Numbered from the stretch's first letter, positions 48,046-57,150 are shown. The stretch is 64,000 bases of DNA from Diaphorobacter sp. HDW4A (GCF_011305995.1 NZ_CP049910.1:6400501-6464500); one strand, 5' to 3'. Notes: generated from the letters alone by a model not told the origin. Numbers and translations are program-made.

Positions 48046-48698
48046 GCCAGCATCCCGCCCACGCTCGCCAGCAGCACAGCCGCCAGCACGAGGTTGAGCG
48101 CACGCTGCCTGCGCGCCGTGCGCAACCAGCGCCGCAGCACGTTGCCCAGCAGCACCCAGCAACCCACCCCCGCCATGCAGGCGAGAAGCGACACCAGACA
48201 GAACGCCAGCAAGGCCACATGCGGCACGCTGGCCTGCACGGACAGCGGCACCACGAACAACCCCACGCCTGAGAGTGCCACCAGCCATGCCTTGGGGTTG
48301 AGCGACTGAATGGCCGCGCCCTGCCAGAAAGCCTGATGGAACCCGCGCGGATCGTTGGTCACATTGCTGCCTTGCCCTGCGTCGTCTTCGCCATCGTCGT
48401 TGCCATCCACGCGATCCGCCACCGGCGCCCGCGCAATGCGCCACGCCAGCCACAACAGATAAGCCGCGCACACCCGCGACGCCATCACCGCCACGGCAGG
48501 ATCGCGCAGCAGCCACTGCCCGAAAAGCCCCATGATCCACACCACGACCGCATAACTCACGCTCGCCCCCACCACATAAAGCAACGCACACCCGCGCCGC
48601 GAATGACTGCCATGCCGCATCGCCAGCACATTGACGGGCCCCGGCGTGATTGCGCCCGCAAGGGCAAATCCGGCCATGGCGAAAAGGGAAGAGAGCAT
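48042..48698 (-). CDS. LysE-family amino-acid exporter
   Basis: This 218-aa inner-membrane protein has about six transmembrane helices. The family signature AGAITPGPVNVLAMRHGSHSRRGCALLYVVGASVSYAVVV is near the N-terminus, with YLLWLAWRIAR and the central AFWQGAAIQSLNPKAWLVALSGVGLF. It likely exports an amino acid or homoserine-lactone-like compound, under control of the overlapping AraC gene. The His-free loop around 97-112 (ADRVDGNDDGEDDAGQGSN) is unusually acidic. Confidence 0.88.
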   Translation of the reverse strand: MLSSLFAMAGFALAGAITPGPVNVLAMRHGSHSRRGCALLYVVGASVSYAVVVWIMGLFGQWLLRDPAVAVMASRVCAAYLLWLAWRIARAPVADRVDGNDDGEDDAGQGSNVTNDPRGFHQAFWQGAAIQSLNPKAWLVALSGVGLFVVPLSVQASVPHVALLAFCLVSLLACMAGVGCWVLLGNVLRRWLRTARRQRALNLVLAAVLLASVGGMLA

Positions 48699-49660
48699 CG
48701 GGTCCGTATTGAGGTGGGAGTGGAGATGCTGCAGTTTGGAGGGACGTGGGAGCGGTGTATTGAACGCAATTGCGCGGGGGACGATGGCGACCTGGTTGAT
48801 CCCGGGGATCCGCGCGGCGGACAGCCCGCGTGAAGGGGGATGTCAATATCGGAAGAAATAGCCTATTTTTTGAACGCGTTTTCCATCATGAATGCATCCG
48901 GGATTTCAACTTTTTTTCACATGATTTCATGCGGCACGGTGTATTCCCCTGAAATTTCGAGGGAGCGGTTTCTTGGGCAATCGTTGTTGCCTTGCGCATG
49001 CGATGAGAGTGGGAACAAGACAACAAGCCACAGTACGCAATTCAAATTGAGCATCAACGATCATCCATGGTGTTTCGGTTGCGCCGACATGGATCGTGAG
49101 ATCCTTTGTGGATTCCATTGAAGGCGCTGCCGGTACCGCGAAGCTGACCGAATGGCAATTCGCAAGCTTCTTGTCTTGCTGTGTTGAATAAAACCTTGTT
49201 TATTCACGCTTGTTTTCTCGAGGAAATCTGGCGGAGGAGAGCAGGAGCCGCAAACATAGAAAGCAAGCCGTCTGTACACTTTTCCATGTCGTTATAGGCC
49301 ATGGTATGGACCATCAAGAAATGACCGCGTGGCGACTCGATTTCGGGCCTTGTCGGTCATTTCTGCGAATGGGTGGATTCGAGGTGAGTGCCATATGCCA
49401 AAACCCGACGATTCCCGGCGCGAAAGAGTACCCCAAAACTGCGCGCGGCGCGTTGCTGGGCTTGGCTGGCTGGTAGATCGACAGGGCCGACAAAAGCGAC
49501 CTATTTAGCGTGCCGGCGCGGCGGGGTCTCGTCGGCGCGCTTTCGGTCTTGATGGGGGTCCGGGCGGGCGGCAGGGCCGGGGCGAGGTGCGAGCGTGGGG
49601 CGTGGGCCTGCCACGCGGGCCGTGGCGGGCCTGCTGAGGGGTGGTGAGGGCGTGGGGTGG
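48699..49660. other. Chromosome-prophage junction without recognised genes
   Basis: This gap of about 960 bp separates lysE from the phage portal gene. The part from 48840 to about 49330 is AT-richer and has open frames (for example 48840-49121) without good ribosome sites or recognisable products. The part from 49480 to 49660 is very GC-rich and by position corresponds to the P2 cos region left of Q (see GGGGCGAGGTGCGAG near 49579). An attachment site should lie in this gap, but no repeat partner is visible inside the window. Confidence 0.5.
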
Positions 49661-49661
49661 G

Positions 49662-49689
49662 TGAAAGAAAGCCCGCGCTAGGCGGGCTT
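49662..49689 (-). terminator. Terminator of the leftward phage Q-P operon
   Basis: On the minus strand AAGCCCGC and GCGGGCTT form an 8-bp stem with a 5-nt loop, followed by TCTTTCAC, 22 bp after the portal stop. Confidence 0.8.
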
Positions 49690-49710
49690 GTGGGTGGCTT
49701 GCGGTGGCCG

Positions 49711-50787
49711 TCAGTTCGCGGCGGGTGCGTCGGTCAACTGGTACGGCTTGAACGTGCAGACCGTGCGCCCTGCCTGCGTGTTGATGGCGTGCGCCATGGT
49801 GGCCTGCAGCGGCGCTATCTCGTTGCGTGCGAACACCATCGCTGCTTTCTCCACGTCACCGAAGCCGCCGGTGCTGTTGGGTAGCATGCCCATAAGCTGG
49901 GGCGGCACGCGATGCGCTGCCAGTATGTCGTCGCGGCTGCAATTCTTGATGTTCAAGAAGTCGTCCTTCGCGGCCACTTCGCTGATGGGGATCAGTTGCA
50001 CGCCATCCTTGGCGCCACCTGGCGCATAGTAGAAGACGTTGCGAAAGTTCCCTGCCCCCTTGGTGTTGGTCAGCTGCATGCGCAGCTTGTCAATGTCGTC
50101 TTGGTTCTGTGCCTCGTCGGTCACATACAAGATGAAGCCAGCGTGCGCACCATTGGCGAAGTATCGGCGGCGGAACAGCGTTGCGCTCTCATTGAGGATC
50201 GCGGATTGAAGCGCGCCAAGGTAAGGGGGGAGTCCGTAGACTTCTTGGTGCAGATCGGGCTCGCGGAGATGAACAATTGAGCCACGCTCGAATTCGTGCG
50301 GACTTTTCATGTCCGTGACAAAGAAGTTGCGATCTGGTTCAATGCCGCGCCGCATGTACTTGCCCAGGCATGGGAGCAATTCGAGCAGGCCGCCCAGCCG
50401 GTTGAATCGCTTTTCGAGATAGCCATTCCCTAGCACCAGATAGTCAAGCGCTAGCGCGCGGAATGTGTCGGCGCTCATCCACTGCGACGGCACAAACGTG
50501 CTGGTGAGCACATTCACCTTGAACCGCAGCGCGCTTTCGTGATGCGCGCCGATGCGCAGCAACCGAGCCAACGATGCCAGGCTAACCGGCGGCTCGTAGT
50601 AGTCGCCGTTTTCCATGCACTCGGCGTATTCGAGCAGGGCCGACCGGCCACCGATAACGGGCTCGGGGTCTCCAAGCTGGAAAGTGAACGACTCTGATTG
50701 GCCGCCGCGAGTGTTCGGACTGTCGGTGGGCTGCGGCGTAGCGTCGTTGGTGTGCTGCTTGCGATATTGGCGTTTGCGTTTTGGCAT
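49711..50787 (-). CDS. Q: Phage portal protein (P2 gpQ-like)
   Basis: This 358-aa protein forms the dodecameric portal through which DNA enters the capsid and to which the tail attaches. It has a basic N-terminus (PKRKRQYRKQ), FGDPEPV-type opening, YYEPPVSLASLARLLR, VLGNGYLEKR, GSIVHLREPD and YGLPPYLGALQS, and NFRNVFYYAPGGAKDGVQLIP, all typical of gpQ/PBSX-type portals. It begins 3 bp after the terminase stop, in the P2 order. Confidence 0.93.
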   Translation of the reverse strand: MPKRKRQYRKQHTNDATPQPTDSPNTRGGQSESFTFQLGDPEPVIGGRSALLEYAECMENGDYYEPPVSLASLARLLRIGAHHESALRFKVNVLTSTFVPSQWMSADTFRALALDYLVLGNGYLEKRFNRLGGLLELLPCLGKYMRRGIEPDRNFFVTDMKSPHEFERGSIVHLREPDLHQEVYGLPPYLGALQSAILNESATLFRRRYFANGAHAGFILYVTDEAQNQDDIDKLRMQLTNTKGAGNFRNVFYYAPGGAKDGVQLIPISEVAAKDDFLNIKNCSRDDILAAHRVPPQLMGMLPNSTGGFGDVEKAAMVFARNEIAPLQATMAHAINTQAGRTVCTFKPYQLTDAPAAN

Positions 50788-50790
50788 GGG

Positions 50791-52692
50791 TCAATCTGAT
50801 ACGGTGATGAAAGAGCGGCCGGTACTGGTGGCCATGTCGGTGCCTGCGTCCAATGGCTCATTGCTCAACGCATTGAGCAATGACCACCCGAGATCAGCGT
50901 GGCCCGTAGTCTTGCTGCGGCCTGCGGAGTAGGTGACGCTTCGGCCACTAGGTGTCAGTTCGCGCTTGATCGACATGAGGTGACTCATCAGCTCGCGTTT
51001 GTCTGCGTCGAATTCCAAGCGGCCGGACCTGATCACCTGCTGACCCTTGAGCACCAGCATGGTCTTGCTGTCTACGCTGTAGTTGATGCCGCGTGCGCGT
51101 GGGTAGAACTTGCGCACCAGCTCATGCACTGCAGCGCCGATGCCAGTGGTGTCGATGGTGATGTGCTCGACGTTGTAGCGTTGGGTCACCTTCTTGATGG
51201 CGTCCGCTTGGGCCTCGAAATCCGCGCCCTTGAATTGCAGTGTTTCGAGCACGCGAAACGAACCGCCTGTCTTCGCTGGTGGTGCGACGACGACAAGTCC
51301 AGCGCTGTCACCCGTTTGGCTGGGGTCGTAGCCAATCCAAACCGGCGCATATCCAAGAGGGCGCTGTGCGAACTGCTTGAAGTCCTTCCAGATTTCCCAG
51401 CTGTCCACCATGCAGGGCTGCAGATCGGACATGGGGAACACAGAGAACGAATCGTCGACAAACCCGCACATGAGCAGATTGGCGAATTCTTCATCCGAGT
51501 ATTCGAGCTGCAACTCGGCCAGGTCGAATAGATCGCAGCCACCATTGAGCGCGTCAACGATGGTGACGATGTTGCGCCACATGCGATCCTCGCCGGTGAA
51601 GCCGGTAGCGAGTTTTGCATGTGTGATGTCCACCTCGATCTTTGATTTCTTCTTGAGGCGTTCGCCGCTCCAAAACGCATAGGCGGCATGCTGGATGCTG
51701 GAGGGTGTCGAGAAATACGTCTTGCGCCATTTCTTGTGCATGGCCATGCCGCTGGCCACCTTGTTGAGGCGCTCGAAATCGGTCGTCCAAAAGAACTCAT
51801 CAAAATAGAAATTGCCGTGGTAGCCCTGCGCGGTGCGCGCGTTGCTGCCGAGGAAATACAGCGTTGCACCGTTGGCCAGCACGATGGGATCGCCCTTGAG
51901 TTCAACGCCGCACACATCGTAGACAAACGATGTGATGTACTGCTTGAAAATGTGCGCCTGCGACTTGCTGGCAGAGAGAAAAATCTGGTTGCGGCCTGTC
52001 TCTAGTGCGTCAATCAGGGCTTCGCGAGCAAAGTACCAAGTGGCGCCGATTTGTCGCGATTTCAGAATGCTGCGGGTGCGTTGCTGGCTGCTATGCCACC
52101 ACTGCAACTGATACTTGAACAGGCTATCGAGGAACGCCGATTTCAGCTGTTCGATGTGCTCATCGGTAAGGAAATTTCTGGATGGCTGCTTTTTTGGCGC
52201 AGCGTTCCGCCGTTCGATGTTCGGATTCAGATCAACTTCACGCCCGGTCGTCTCATACTTGCCGATGCGCGCAAGGCGCTCAGCTTGTCGGCTGAGCAGG
52301 TCGATTTCCTTGAAGTCTCCACCCGTCTTCTGCTCTTTCATGATGAGGCAGACAAGGCGCGCTTCGAGCGTGCATTCCACGCGGTGCGTGGGCGTCGCAT
52401 CGTTCCACTTCTCTGACTTAAGCCAGCCGTGCAAGGTGCCGCGTGGAATACCAAGGTGCTCGGAAATGTGCGACAGTTTCCAACCTTGCCAGTACAGCCC
52501 GCGTGCATCGCGTCGCTTGCCTGCGCCGCCGTAATTCACCGGACTGGTATCACCTTTGGGCAGGCCGTTGAATTGGCTTACCACCTGGTCGTGCAATGCG
52601 GCGGCTTGCCGGGCCATCGTTGTTTTGGATGGATTGGCCTTGATGCGTTGGGCTTTGGGCGCGGCGTTGTCCTGCGCGACTTGCTTTGTCAT
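50791..52692 (-). CDS. P: Phage terminase ATPase subunit (P2 gpP-like)
   Basis: This 633-aa large terminase translocates DNA into the prohead. It has an N-terminal HTH (YWQGWKLSHISEHLGIPRGTLHGW, about 67-92), an ATPase with KSRQIGATWYFA in the Walker A position and YFDEFFW as Walker B, and a C-terminal nuclease-like domain (GYDPSQTGDSAGLVVV, DTTGIGAAV). The open frame runs to 52812, but homology starts at MTKQVAQ (52692), just after the dyad element. Confidence 0.93.
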   Translation of the reverse strand: MTKQVAQDNAAPKAQRIKANPSKTTMARQAAALHDQVVSQFNGLPKGDTSPVNYGGAGKRRDARGLYWQGWKLSHISEHLGIPRGTLHGWLKSEKWNDATPTHRVECTLEARLVCLIMKEQKTGGDFKEIDLLSRQAERLARIGKYETTGREVDLNPNIERRNAAPKKQPSRNFLTDEHIEQLKSAFLDSLFKYQLQWWHSSQQRTRSILKSRQIGATWYFAREALIDALETGRNQIFLSASKSQAHIFKQYITSFVYDVCGVELKGDPIVLANGATLYFLGSNARTAQGYHGNFYFDEFFWTTDFERLNKVASGMAMHKKWRKTYFSTPSSIQHAAYAFWSGERLKKKSKIEVDITHAKLATGFTGEDRMWRNIVTIVDALNGGCDLFDLAELQLEYSDEEFANLLMCGFVDDSFSVFPMSDLQPCMVDSWEIWKDFKQFAQRPLGYAPVWIGYDPSQTGDSAGLVVVAPPAKTGGSFRVLETLQFKGADFEAQADAIKKVTQRYNVEHITIDTTGIGAAVHELVRKFYPRARGINYSVDSKTMLVLKGQQVIRSGRLEFDADKRELMSHLMSIKRELTPSGRSVTYSAGRSKTTGHADLGWSLLNALSNEPLDAGTDMATSTGRSFITVSD

Positions 52693-52739
52693 GCTTGCCA
52701 GTGTCTGTCGCGCGCGCGCGGAAATCGACAACGTAAAAA

Positions 52740-52758
52740 TGTGATGTGCGCAGCCACA
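52740..52758. promoter_or_regulatory. Phage late-promoter activator site (P/O)
   Basis: TGTGATGTGCGCAGCCACA is a TGTG/CACA dyad between the divergent P and O genes. The same 21 bp (with flanking A and G) recur at 58988-59008 before V. In P2 the Ogr/Delta zinc-finger activators bind a TGT-N12-ACA dyad about 55 bp upstream of late starts at exactly these two places. The spacing here is N13, so it is related but not identical. Confidence 0.65.
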
Positions 52759-52834
52759 GTGCGCGCCAATTGCAGCGCATGAGCCATATGCGGAACATAG
52801 GCGGTGAATCAACTTTCATCACCGAGGGCCGCAA

Positions 52835-53668
52835 ATGGCAAAGAAATTTTTCCGCGTAGCTGTTGAAGGCGCAACCATTGACGGCCGCTCCATCAAACGC
52901 GCATGGCTGACGCAAGCCGCCGCCAACTATGACCCTGAGGTATACGGCGCGCGTGTCTGGGTGGAGCACATGCGCAGCTATAGCGCGGACTCTCCTTTCA
53001 GTGCCCAGGGCGACGTGATCGAGCTGAAGGCCGAAGTGATCAAGGGCGGAAAGCTCGATGGAAAGATGGCTCTCTATGCCGCCATCGCTCCGCTCGATGA
53101 CCTCGTGAAGCTCAACAAGCGCGGCAAGAAGGTGTATTCGTCCGCTGAAATCGTGCCCGAATTCGCGGACACGGGCGAGGCTTACATGACTGGTGTAGCC
53201 GTGACGGATGAGCCTGCAAGTCTCGGCACTGAAACGCTGAAATTCTCGGCGGAGAAAGACAAGAAGCGTTTTTCCAGTGGCTTCATCGCAACCGAGCTTG
53301 ACTACGGTGATGAAGAAGAAGACGACGATGACGACGATGACACGCGGCCTGAACCAGCGGCCAAAAGGGCGAGCGTGCTCTCCAAGGTGCTGGGCAAGTT
53401 CCGCAAGCTGAACGGCCGCCAGGAAGACACCGAGAAGTTCAGCGCGCAGGCCGCCGAAGTGATGGAAGAAACAGCCGAATCGGTTGAGGACTTGCAGGGG
53501 CGCGTAGACAAGCTGGAGTCCGAAAACAAGGCTCTGAACAAGAAGTTCACCAAGCTGCAGGCGGCACTCGATGACCAAACCGAAAAGCTGAGCAAGCAGG
53601 ACGGCAGCGGAACCAAGCGACCGGCCGCGACGGGATCGGAAACCAGCGACGCCGTGGCTGATTGCTGA
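52835..53668 (+). CDS. O: Phage capsid scaffolding protein/protease (P2 gpO-like)
   Basis: This 277-aa protein combines an N-terminal serine protease with a C-terminal scaffold. Positions equivalent to the P2 triad are Asp16, His45 (VWVEHMRS) and Ser103 (KVYSSAEI). The middle has an acidic EEEDDDDDDD linker (about 160-170), and the C-terminus is a coiled coil (DLQGRVDKLESENKALNKKF) that guides capsid assembly and is then cleaved. Confidence 0.92.
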   Translation: MAKKFFRVAVEGATIDGRSIKRAWLTQAAANYDPEVYGARVWVEHMRSYSADSPFSAQGDVIELKAEVIKGGKLDGKMALYAAIAPLDDLVKLNKRGKKVYSSAEIVPEFADTGEAYMTGVAVTDEPASLGTETLKFSAEKDKKRFSSGFIATELDYGDEEEDDDDDDDTRPEPAAKRASVLSKVLGKFRKLNGRQEDTEKFSAQAAEVMEETAESVEDLQGRVDKLESENKALNKKFTKLQAALDDQTEKLSKQDGSGTKRPAATGSETSDAVADC

Positions 53669-53744
53669 TCGAGAAGCCGATTAAAAGCCCACACCGCAGT
53701 ACCGCATCCACCGAATCAAATCGATTTCCTTTAGGGACCAGACC

Positions 53745-54773
53745 ATGAGAAACGAAACCCGCATCCTGCTCAATCAGTACCTTGAAAATCAGGCGCGACT
53801 GAACGGGATCAGCGACGCATCCGTGAAGTTCGCGGTCGAGCCGACTGTGCAGCAGCGACTCGAAGCCCGCATTCAGGAAAGCAGCGCATTCCTGAAATCC
53901 ATCAACATCGTCCCAGTCGATGAAATGATGGGTGAAACGCTCGGCATTGGCGTCGATGGACCCATCGCGAGCCGCACTGATACGTCCGGCGCTGGCCGTC
54001 GTCAAACGCGCGATGTCAGCGCGATGAACGATCAGAAATATCTGTGCGCGCAGACCAACTATGACACGCATGTGCGCTATCCCAAGCTCGACATGTGGGC
54101 CAAGTTCGGAAACAAGTTCCAGCTGCTGCTGTCGCAGGCGATCCAGCAACGCTGCGCGCTCGACCGCATCATGATCGGATTCAACGGCACCAGTGTGGCG
54201 GTCACTACGAATCGCGCGGCAAATCCGCTGCTGCAGGACGTGAACAAGGGCTGGCTGCAGTACGTGCGTGAGAATGCCGCGCAGCGTGTTCTCGATGGCT
54301 CCAGCGGAACCAATGCGGCGGGCAAGGTGGTCGTGGGCACGGGCGCTGGCGCGGACTACGCCAATCTCGACGGGCTGGTCTACGACGTGGCCAACACGTT
54401 GTTGGAAACGTGGCATGTCGGGGCCGGTGATCTGGTGGCCATCGTGGGGCGCGGTCTGATGCATGACAAGCTGTTCCCGCTGGTTAATGATCAGAACGCA
54501 CCGACAGAAATTCTGGCGGCCAGCATTGTTCGCAGTCAGAAGCGCTTGGGTGAACTGCAGGCCATCACCGTGCCATTTATGCCGGAGGGAAAGATTGCAA
54601 TCACCAGCCTTAGCAATCTGTCCATCTACTGGCAGCAAGGTGGCCGCCGTCGCCACGTCAAGGAGGCGCCAGAGGCAGACCGCATCGAGACCTACGAAAG
54701 CAGCAATGACGCCTTCGTGGTGGAAGACCTGGGCAAGTTCGCGTTGATCGAGAACATCGAGCTGCAGGACTGA
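53745..54773 (+). CDS. N: Phage major capsid protein (P2 gpN-like)
   Basis: This 342-aa HK97-fold protein has an N-terminal region expected to be trimmed by gpO (RNETRILLNQYLENQARLNG), DEMMGETLGIGVDGPIASRTDTS, YDTHVRYPKLDMWAKF, RIMIGFNGTS and a C-terminal SSNDAFVVEDLGKFALIENI. It is the shell subunit. A long hairpin separates it from gene M. Confidence 0.94.
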   Translation: MRNETRILLNQYLENQARLNGISDASVKFAVEPTVQQRLEARIQESSAFLKSINIVPVDEMMGETLGIGVDGPIASRTDTSGAGRRQTRDVSAMNDQKYLCAQTNYDTHVRYPKLDMWAKFGNKFQLLLSQAIQQRCALDRIMIGFNGTSVAVTTNRAANPLLQDVNKGWLQYVRENAAQRVLDGSSGTNAAGKVVVGTGAGADYANLDGLVYDVANTLLETWHVGAGDLVAIVGRGLMHDKLFPLVNDQNAPTEILAASIVRSQKRLGELQAITVPFMPEGKIAITSLSNLSIYWQQGGRRRHVKEAPEADRIETYESSNDAFVVEDLGKFALIENIELQD

Positions 54774-54781
54774 GCGACAAC

Positions 54782-54826
54782 GCTGGCAAATAGCCCGCCC
54801 TAAAAAAGGGGCCGCTATTTGCCAGC
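54782..54826 (+). promoter_or_regulatory. Strong hairpin between phage genes N and M
   Basis: GCTGGCAAATAGC (54782-54794) pairs perfectly with GCTATTTGCCAGC (54814-54826), a 13-bp stem; the loop itself contains CCC...GGG pairing. There is no T-run, so it looks like an RNA stabiliser or processing site, or a partial terminator, that sets the large excess of capsid over terminase small subunit. Confidence 0.6.
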
Positions 54827-54853
54827 TGCCACACAAACGCGGGGAACATCAAC

Positions 54854-55552
54854 ATGCGACAGACACCAGCGCAGCGCAGCTTTATGCACAAGAGCGCCGC
54901 ACAGCAGCAGGCGCAGGCCGATGCTGCAAACGTCCACGGCGAAACGGTGGGCGAAGCCTTCGAGCTGATGATGATGCAGCTTCGGCAGCACCGCAGTGAT
55001 CTCAAGGAAATCAAGTCCATCGAAATGAAGGTGGATGCCAAGCGCAAGCTACTTCCGCTGTATGACGCCTATGTCGATGGCGTGTTGCAGTCGCGGCCAG
55101 GCACTCAAGATCAGGTGATTGCATATGCCATGGTCTGGAGTCTGGACGCGGGCCTTTATGCGCGCGGCATCGACATCGCCGAGTACATGCTGGCCGCTGG
55201 TGTCAATCCGCCAGACGACTACAGGCGCAACGTGGCCACGATCCTGCAGGACGAAATTTCCACCGCCGTGTGTGACGGGAAGCTGGTGGGCGATGAGGCA
55301 CTGCAGACCGTCCGGCGCGTCATGGAAATGACCAGTGCAGCCGACACGCCAGACCAGCCGAAGGCACGCCTGTGCAAGGCCGCTGGCTGGGCGCTGGTGG
55401 GCAAGACCAGTACCAGCGATGCGGACATTGCCAGCCTCTCGCCAGAGGTGTGCGAGCAGGCATTGCCATACCTGCAGCGAGCCATCGAGCTGGACAAGCT
55501 CGTGGGCGTGAAAAAAGACATTGAGCGATTGGAGCGTCGGGTCAAGAAATAG
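54854..55552 (+). CDS. M: Phage terminase endonuclease/small subunit (P2 gpM-like)
   Basis: This 232-aa protein recognises and cuts cos with gpP. It has the N-terminal TPAQRSFMHKSAAQ, LKEIKSIEMKVDAKRKLLPLYDAYVDGVL, VWSLDAGLYARGIDIAEYML and PEVCEQALPYLQRAIELDKLVGVKKDIERLERRVKK typical of gpM. It is flanked by hairpins on both sides. Confidence 0.92.
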   Translation: MRQTPAQRSFMHKSAAQQQAQADAANVHGETVGEAFELMMMQLRQHRSDLKEIKSIEMKVDAKRKLLPLYDAYVDGVLQSRPGTQDQVIAYAMVWSLDAGLYARGIDIAEYMLAAGVNPPDDYRRNVATILQDEISTAVCDGKLVGDEALQTVRRVMEMTSAADTPDQPKARLCKAAGWALVGKTSTSDADIASLSPEVCEQALPYLQRAIELDKLVGVKKDIERLERRVKK

Positions 55553-55590
55553 CCCGAGCCAGTTGCTCGAAACCGAGCGTACCCCGCGCC

Positions 55591-55652
55591 GTGGCGGCCC
55601 CTGGGCAAAGCAGCATTGATTTGCATATGCCGAAGCCCAGGGCCACCGCCAC
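55591..55652 (+). promoter_or_regulatory. Hairpin between phage genes M and L
   Basis: GTGGCGG plus CCCTGGGC on the left pair with GCCCAGGG plus CCGCCAC on the right (8 + 7 bp with an internal loop) around 28 nt. Gene L starts 28 bp later. It mirrors the N-M hairpin and may separate M expression from its neighbours. Confidence 0.45.
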
Positions 55653-55679
55653 ACCTACACCGATCCGGAAGAAGGCCCC

Positions 55680-56177
55680 ATGTCATTCGTTGCACCGCAT
55701 GTGAATCCACCGCTCAAGCAGGAAGAGGGCGTGGTGATGAATGACGGCTTTTTCCCGGACATCGATTGCGAGCGTCTGCGGGCCGACTCGCGCATTGAAT
55801 CCACCGTGACCACGCCGCGAATGCGTGAGGCCATAGAGGCCGCCATTTGGGCCATCAACGCCGAGTTGCGGGACTGGCGCGAGCTGCAGGAATCGCAGGG
55901 CTACGCGACGTTGGGCGACGTGCCTGCCGCCACTATCGGAACTGGTGCCGAACGCGAGAGCGTGCGCCTCAAGCAATACCGCCACGCCATCAAGTGGCAC
56001 GTGTTGGCCGAAACCGCCGAGGTGGCGCGCGACATGGCCACGCTGCCGCAGGGTGCGGGCAAGGAGGCCCGGGTAACAAGCGGGGTCGAGGTGCGCGTCT
56101 CCGGTTTCAACCAGAGATTGCGCTTTGCCATTGCCGATCTGCAAAGCCGCTCGCGCGTGATCGCGGAATTGATATGA
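55680..56177 (+). CDS. L: Phage head completion protein (P2 gpL-like)
   Basis: This 165-aa protein closes the filled head. It has FFPDIDCERLRADSRIESTVTTPRMREAIEAAIWAINAEL, LRDWRELQ and YRHAIKWHVLAETAEVARDM, typical of gpL. GAAGG precedes the ATG. Its stop overlaps the ATG of gene X (ATGA). Confidence 0.9.
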   Translation: MSFVAPHVNPPLKQEEGVVMNDGFFPDIDCERLRADSRIESTVTTPRMREAIEAAIWAINAELRDWRELQESQGYATLGDVPAATIGTGAERESVRLKQYRHAIKWHVLAETAEVARDMATLPQGAGKEARVTSGVEVRVSGFNQRLRFAIADLQSRSRVIAELI

Positions 56178-56400
56178 GCGCCGTCACCAGCAACCAGAGC
56201 GCCACGGTCCGTGCACATCAGCACGAGGTGCTTGATGCACTGATGTGGCGCACGCTGGGAAAAACGGCGGGCAATCTTGAGGCCACGCTCGAAGCCAATC
56301 CGGGCTTGGCAAAGATCGCGACCGATCTGCCGGAGGGCATCCCGTGCGGGTGGTGGAGTCGGCCGAGCCGGTGCAAGAGCGGGTTTATCTGTGGGACTGA
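56174..56400 (+). pseudogene. X: Phage tail protein X, frameshifted
   Basis: The start overlaps the L stop. The LysM-like gpX sequence (VLDALMWRTLGKTAGNLEATLEANPGLAKIATDLPEGIP) is in one frame, and the expected ending (VRVVESAEPVQERVYLWD) continues in the -1 frame from 56344. Adding one C to the CCC at 56341-56343 restores a 75-aa gpX. As written, the product would read through into the holin region. Confidence 0.75.
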
Positions 56401-56404
56401 GAAC

Positions 56405-56611
56405 ATGAGCAAAGAAATGATCAGAGATATCGCAGTTGAAAGCGCCAAGGCATCGCCGCCCGTTGCCGTGGTCACCACATCGGTGGCGCAAGGCTGGTCG
56501 ATCAATGCAACGGTCGGAACACTGACCATCGTTTATCTGCTGTTGCAAATCGGGTGGTTGCTGTACCGCTGGCGCAAGGCCGCGCAGGGCACGCCGGTGA
56601 AGGGCGAGTAA
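56405..56611 (+). CDS. Phage holin-like small membrane protein
   Basis: This 68-aa protein starts MSKEMIRDIAVESA, has one clear transmembrane segment (TVGTLTIVYLLLQIGWLLYRW) and a basic tail. It lies immediately before the endolysin, whose ATG overlaps its stop (TAATG). Position and topology suggest the holin or pinholin that triggers lysis. Confidence 0.75.
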   Translation: MSKEMIRDIAVESAKASPPVAVVTTSVAQGWSINATVGTLTIVYLLLQIGWLLYRWRKAAQGTPVKGE

Positions 56612-57150
56612 TGGAGCAGGCACGGCAATCGGTTGTTCGCGTGATCGTCACGGCGCTCACGCTGTCGGCGGCCGGGTTCGGTACGTGGAAGGCGAACGAG
56701 GGGTTCGGTGCGAACCCATACATCCCGACCAAGGGCGATGTGCCAACGATTGGCCACGGCTCCACGCGCTATGAAGATGGCACGCCCGTGCGCATGACAG
56801 ATCCGCCGATCACGCGAGAGCGTGCGTCCCAGCTTGCGCGCGGACTTGCGGCCGAGGATGAAAAGCGCCTTATCAAGTCGTTGCCGGACGTGGTTCTGTT
56901 GCAGGGCGAGTTCGATCTCTACATGGATTTTCTCGGCCAGTTTGGCTATGGCAACTGGACCAAGCCGCAAAGCCCGCGCACATGGTTGCTGCGTGGTGAC
57001 TACGTCGGCGCGTGCCAGGCGTTAGAGGCTTGGCGTTTTCAGGCAGGCCGTGATTGCCGCCTGCCGGTCAACTGGGGGCCGCAAGGCTGTAGAGGTGTTT
57101 GGCTTCGGCAAGAGCGCCGCATTGCGGCATGTATGGAGATGCAGAAATGA
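56611..57150 (+). CDS. Phage endolysin (GH24 lysozyme, probable SAR type)
   Basis: This 179-aa muramidase has the catalytic region NEGFGANPYIPTKGDVPTIGHGST with the Glu and Thr of the lysozyme triad, and ASQLARGLAAEDEKRL. The weakly hydrophobic, Gly/Ala/Ser-rich N-terminal helix (VIVTALTLSAAGFGTW) is typical of a signal-arrest-release sequence, which lets the enzyme reach the periplasm by Sec and activate on membrane depolarisation. That fits a pinholin-like partner upstream. Confidence 0.88.
   Translation: MEQARQSVVRVIVTALTLSAAGFGTWKANEGFGANPYIPTKGDVPTIGHGSTRYEDGTPVRMTDPPITRERASQLARGLAAEDEKRLIKSLPDVVLLQGEFDLYMDFLGQFGYGNWTKPQSPRTWLLRGDYVGACQALEAWRFQAGRDCRLPVNWGPQGCRGVWLRQERRIAACMEMQK

Noticed and set aside
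48840..49121. 93-aa plus-strand ORF near the prophage junction
   Set aside because: No ribosome site, no recognisable fold, and irregular composition; treated as noncoding.
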